Assembly (NCBI RefSeq): GCF_029962835.1
Contig: NC_080573.1
Coordinates: 39,363,001-39,427,000 of the forward strand
Origin: Magnolia sinica
Taxonomy: Eukaryota; Streptophyta; Magnoliopsida; Magnoliales; Magnoliaceae
Direction: 5' to 3'
Length of the DNA: 64,000 bases
The translations under genes and the position numbers were made by a program. The notes under the pieces were generated by a model. It was given only the letters and a program-made list of their open reading frames with translations. It was not told the origin of the DNA and searched no databases. Below, piece by piece: positions 60,590-64,000 of the stretch. Numbering within the stretch: the first letter of the stretch is position 1; each line of letters begins with the position of its first letter.

Positions 60590-61254
60590 AATTTGTGACA
60601 AAACACAATCATGCATAACTCATTATACAAACATACAACTCATCATGACATATTATAACATCTCACAAACTCATCATACAAATATGATCTCTGGTTCAAA
60701 GGAACATCTGTACACCACCAGTGATATCATATATTGAAGATCTTGATACTTCTCCTCAGTACTAGCATACATAACTCCCCTTAAGCACCTAGTCACATAG
60801 AATATATTTCCATATAATCCAATATTTTATCACATGCCAAAAAAAAAAAATAAAAATTCCACACATTTTACAAATGTGAGTGCATGTGCTCATATCTCAT
60901 ATATCTATAACCATTTTCTCCCCCTTTTTGCTAGAAGTTGACAAAGGAAGAAAAATTAAATGAAGTATGCAACATAAATATCAAGGATAGAGAACATAAG
61001 GATAGAAGGTCATTTAATATTAGTGATAAAATTATACAAAACAAATAAAGACAATTATCCAAATGTGCTTAAGGAAAAGCCATGAAAGAGTGCATGAAAT
61101 CCAAAGAGAGAATAATAGTTATTACAGACCATAAGCAAAATTATCAATCAGAACCAGAGGAGGACGGTGCAGGCATCTCAGGATCATTGATTTTCAGACT
61201 CCGATTAAATCGATGAAAGTACCTTTTCATGTACTCCATATGCTATTTTTTAGT
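60590..61254 (-). other. Copia region between the extra ORF and the 3' LTR
   Basis: AT-rich sequence (about 70% A+T by eye) with A-runs (60838-60850) and no recognisable coding region on either strand. It is likely the 3' untranslated part of the element. Confidence 0.5.
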
Positions 61255-62260
61255 CTAAAGTAATGAATCCTGGGATACATGCAAGGTGTCCACCTTTCTC
61301 TCTAAACTCTCCAACCTATCAGAAAATTTTGAAGGTTGGAAATATGAATCATTTGTATCAGGAGAATCTTCTAAGTTTGCAAAAATGCCATCCATGTTGA
61401 TATCGCCTGTGGGATCCTCTTCATGATTGCTTTGCTGCTCAGGCCTCATATCTAACTTCATCATGTTTAAGTTTGCGTTACCAAAGGGAGGTTCGGATTC
61501 CGGTGCTTCAATCGCGGGAATTTGAACATTGAGCTGCAAAGCAAAAGAAGTCATAAGGAATGTAAAAGGAATGGAACCATGACGAGGATGGAAACGATAT
61601 TGAATGATCAAATACGATATCAAAGACGGAAGACAAATGCGAATACCAGATGCAACAGAATGCATAATACGCATCATGAAGGGAGTAAGATCAGTCTTAT
61701 TCACAACCCTTGGATAGACATTAGATGTAAAGATGCGCTGAAGAATATGAAAATTTAGAAGTAAATTATAAGTGGGAAGAGAGTTATCGGATCTCCATTT
61801 TGCATTAAATTCACAACACCCATGTAATAGTACTTTCTGAAGTGTACATATCTTCAAAAAGAGGTGTTATGGGTAACCCGTAATCTGCCATCTCAATGTC
61901 CATAACAGATGATATGATGGAGGATGTGATGGTGATAGTTTCTTCCATAAATTGAATATTAAATGATAAATTTTCTATAGAAACTTCATTAATGGATGCG
62001 TACATCCCTTGTATAATAGATCGATAACTCGCCTTGCCCCATTTAAAAATCTTCTCCCATCCTACCTCAGAGAATATTTTAACAAGATCATATCGAGCGA
62101 TGTGATCAACATTAACTGATCGCTTAATAATAATGCTCCGAGAGTGGAAATCCCATAAATTCTCCGGATCATCCTCTGGTGCGCGAATGGATCACACAAC
62201 CCGATGAATGAAGTGGGATGAGGAACTAGAATGCATGTGGTCTACGAACCATGCTTTTAA
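61255..62260 (-). pseudogene. Extra ORF after copia pol (putative plant transposon protein domain)
   Basis: The minus strand from about 62260 reads 'LPWNSGLKAWFVDHMHSSSS', 'ARYDLVKIFSEVGWEKIFKW', 'YRSIIQGMYASINE', then after a frameshift near 61850 'LPTYNLLLNFHILQRIFTSN', 'MRIMHSVASGIRICLPSLIS', 'RHGSIPFTFLMTSFALQLNV' and an acidic tail ending in a coiled coil 'FSDRLESLERKVDTLH'. The layout resembles the 'putative plant transposon protein' (Transposase_32-like) domain often found beside plant retroelements. It sits where some copia lineages carry an envelope-like ORF, but I see no signal peptide or membrane segment. Stops at about 62215 and 61830. Confidence 0.5.
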
Positions 62261-62666
62261 TCCGCTATTCCATGGAAGAAAGTGAACAAGGAATAGCAAA
62301 GAGGGTGAAGGGTTTGAGTAGATCAGATTTTTAAAGAAAACCCACCATAATAAGGATTCTAGATTAAAAGAAAATACAAGATTTGCAAATAAAACTCACC
62401 TAAGATCTTAAATCTAGAAGAAAATAGCAAATAAACCACTTACAAGATGACTATGGAGAAGGGTTGGCCGAAGGAAGCACCGGTGAGCCAAAGAAGAAGT
62501 GAAAATGAGAAATTTGGAGTTTTTCTCCCTTTTTGTTCAATCCGTGCCCAATTCGGCTAGCTCGAGTGGGTGCTCGGCTGGCCGAAAGATCTCCAAAAAT
62601 AAAGTTTTTATTCTTTTAAGGAAATATATAAAAGAAAGCTGAAAAAGAAATATAAACAAAATGCAA

Positions 62667-63535
62667 TCAAGTAATGAAGTATAATCCAATATCATTTTGT
62701 AAATTGGAGAATCTGACATTGTCTAGCGGTTTTGTCAGAATGTCTGCAAGCTGTTTCTCAGTGTTAATGTATTCTAGCATGACAATCTTATTTTCAATTA
62801 ATTCTCGAGTATAATGATATCGTATGTCGATGTGTTTTATGCGAGAATGTTGAATAGGATTTTTGGATATGTTTATAGCACCGGAATTGTTACAGTATAA
62901 ATTCATAGTATCTTGATCAATACTATAATATGCTAACATACGTTTCATCTACATTAGTTGCGTGCATGCATTCCTTGCCGCAATATATTCAACTTCTGCA
63001 GTGGATAATGATACTGATTTTTGCTTTTTCCTCATTCAAAAAACTAGGTAATTTCCAATGTAAAAGCATCCACCACTTGTGGATTTTCTGTCATCCACAT
63101 TACCTACCCAATCTGCATTAGGATATTCAGCAATTTGTAATGATGTATCATGAGGATACCATAACCCTAAGCCAGCCGTGCTAGCAACATATCTGATTAT
63201 TCTTTTAATCGTAGACAAATGAGTTTCTTTAGGATTAGATTGATATCTAGCACATAAGCCAACGCTGAAAGAAATATCAGGTTTGCTGGCAGTTAAATAT
63301 AATAGGCTACCAATCATGCTACGGTAAAGACGGGGATTAACACTTTTACCTGAATCATCTTTAGATAGTTTGAGTGTTGTAGTCATGGGTGTCTGAAAGT
63401 TTTTACTATTCTCAAAACCAAATCTTTTTATTAGATTTATAGCATATTTGGTTTGAGAGATAAATATCCTATCTTTGGGTTGTTTCACTTGAAGACCAAG
63501 AAAATAATTTAGCTCACCAACGCTACGCATTTTGA
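62667..63535 (-). pseudogene. Copia RT C-terminus and RNase H
   Basis: The minus strand reads 'MRSVGELNYFLGLQVKQPKD', 'IFISQTKYAINLIKRFG', 'LYRSMIGSLLYLTASKPDIS', 'FSVGLCARYQSNPKETHLS', 'NADWVGNVDDRKSTSGGCF' (RNase H, first Asp), then a stop and 'ATKAC...' region near 63000, then 'LYCNNSGAINISKNPIQHSR' and 'KHIDIRYHYTRELI', 'TEKQLADILTKPL'. The order is the normal copia RT-RNase H. The usual YCDN is YCNN, so one catalytic Asp is Asn, and frame breaks lie near 62945 and 63030. Confidence 0.85.
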
Positions 63536-64000
63536 ATTATGACATCATTAAATCTGCAAACTTAGAGGAGAGATCAGTACAAGTTGATCCATAAATAATA
63601 TCATCTACATATATCTGAACAATCAACTTGTCTTCATTACATTTTTTGATAAATGGAGTTTTATCGACACTCCTCATTTTAAAATTTTGACTAAGAAGAA
63701 ATTTAGTCAGTTTTTCATACTATGCTCTTGGGGCTTGTTTTAAACCATACAACCTTTTAAAGACAGTATACATTATTAGGAAGTTTGGGATCTTCAAAGC
63801 CCTTGGGTTGCTCAACATAAACTTCCTCGTTTAAGTCACCGTTTAAGAAGGCACTTTTAACATCCATTTGGTATATTTTGAAATTTTTATAACATGCAAT
63901 GTAAATAAAAAATTTGATAGACTCAGGGCAAGCGACTAGAGCAAAGGTCTCATCGTAGTCAATTCCTTCAATCTGTGTGTAACCTTGCACAACCAGTCGT
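63536..64000 (-). pseudogene. Copia reverse transcriptase N-terminal half, partial
   Basis: The minus strand from the window edge reads 'QGYTQIEGIDYDETFALVAC', 'YQMDVKSAFLNGDLNEEVYV', 'EQPKGFEDPKLPNNVY', then after a frame break 'GLKQAPRA', a stop, 'KLTKFLLSQNF' and 'IVQIYVDDIIYGST'. YVDD is at 63600-63611, and the Asp of MDVKSAFLNG is the other catalytic site. This domain copies element RNA into DNA. A shift at about 63757, the stop after PRA and another before FKMRSVGE show it is inactive. Confidence 0.85.

Larger units (their letters stand above)
58994..64000 (-). mobile_element. Ty1/copia retrotransposon, partial (runs off right edge)
   Basis: On the minus strand the window holds RT, RNase H, a post-pol extra ORF and a presumed 3' LTR (58994-60573). 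The pol order and motifs are copia type. Gag, protease, integrase and the 5' LTR lie outside. It is inserted in the outer Tat-like element right before its RT. The target duplication cannot be checked because the other end is not in view. Confidence 0.85.

Overview
The window is plant nuclear DNA, almost certainly from an angiosperm. Evidence: GT-AG introns, plant gene fragments (phytoene desaturase, dihydropyrimidinase, a TFIIA large-subunit first exon, a SABRE-like exon), plant Ty3/gypsy and Ty1/copia retrotransposons, and PIF/Harbinger, CACTA and Mutator-like DNA transposons. I see no intact host gene. Nearly all of the sequence is nested, decayed mobile DNA. The species cannot be fixed from the sequence.

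The layout is a Russian doll. The outermost layer is an old Ty3/gypsy (OTA clade, Tat-like) element on the + strand. Its leader and gag start are at about 1.1-1.23 kb, and pieces of gag, protease and pre-RT recur at 11.96-13.22, 17.77-17.99, 53.81-54.74 and 58.08-58.99 kb. It has been split by: (1) solo LTR1, 1229-11957, target duplication CGCAC, which holds solo LTR2, 3281-9229, which in turn holds a second copy of the window's first 2.6 kb (4698-7302); (2) solo LTR3, 13218-17765, duplication GTATT; (3) a CACTA-like gene-capturing transposon, about 17.99-53.81 kb; (4) solo LTR4, 54737-58083, duplication CGCAA; and (5) a Ty1/copia element on the minus strand that runs from 58994 off the right edge. 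At three of the LTR junctions the broken reading frame stays in register, so the nesting is well supported.

The CACTA-like segment carries four same-strand host gene fragments with introns: TFIIA-L exon 1 (25.4 kb), phytoene desaturase 3' exons (49.6-50.0 kb), dihydropyrimidinase exons (51.2-51.6 kb) and a SABRE/FMP27-like exon (53.3 kb). It was itself invaded by a 6.9-kb PIF/Harbinger element (18040-24954, TAA duplication, both ORFs present but dead), a Tourist-like MITE (26586-26732), and a 20.2-kb Tat-lineage retrotransposon on the minus strand (27970-48126, target duplication ATGGT).

The Tat element keeps paired LTRs, a primer-binding site, gag, protease, RT, two RNase H domains and integrase, all decayed. 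Between pol and its 3' LTR it has a long antisense ORF related to plant mobile domain (PMD) proteins. Inside it lie two inverted Mutator-like long-TIR elements (29476-31743 and about 39906-41793) and a chromovirus gag-protease-RT fragment (35.0-37.55 kb) whose gag looks chimeric. The terminal copia element also has an extra ORF after pol.

All coordinates come from reading the sequence by eye. Percent identities, ages and database matches were not computed.
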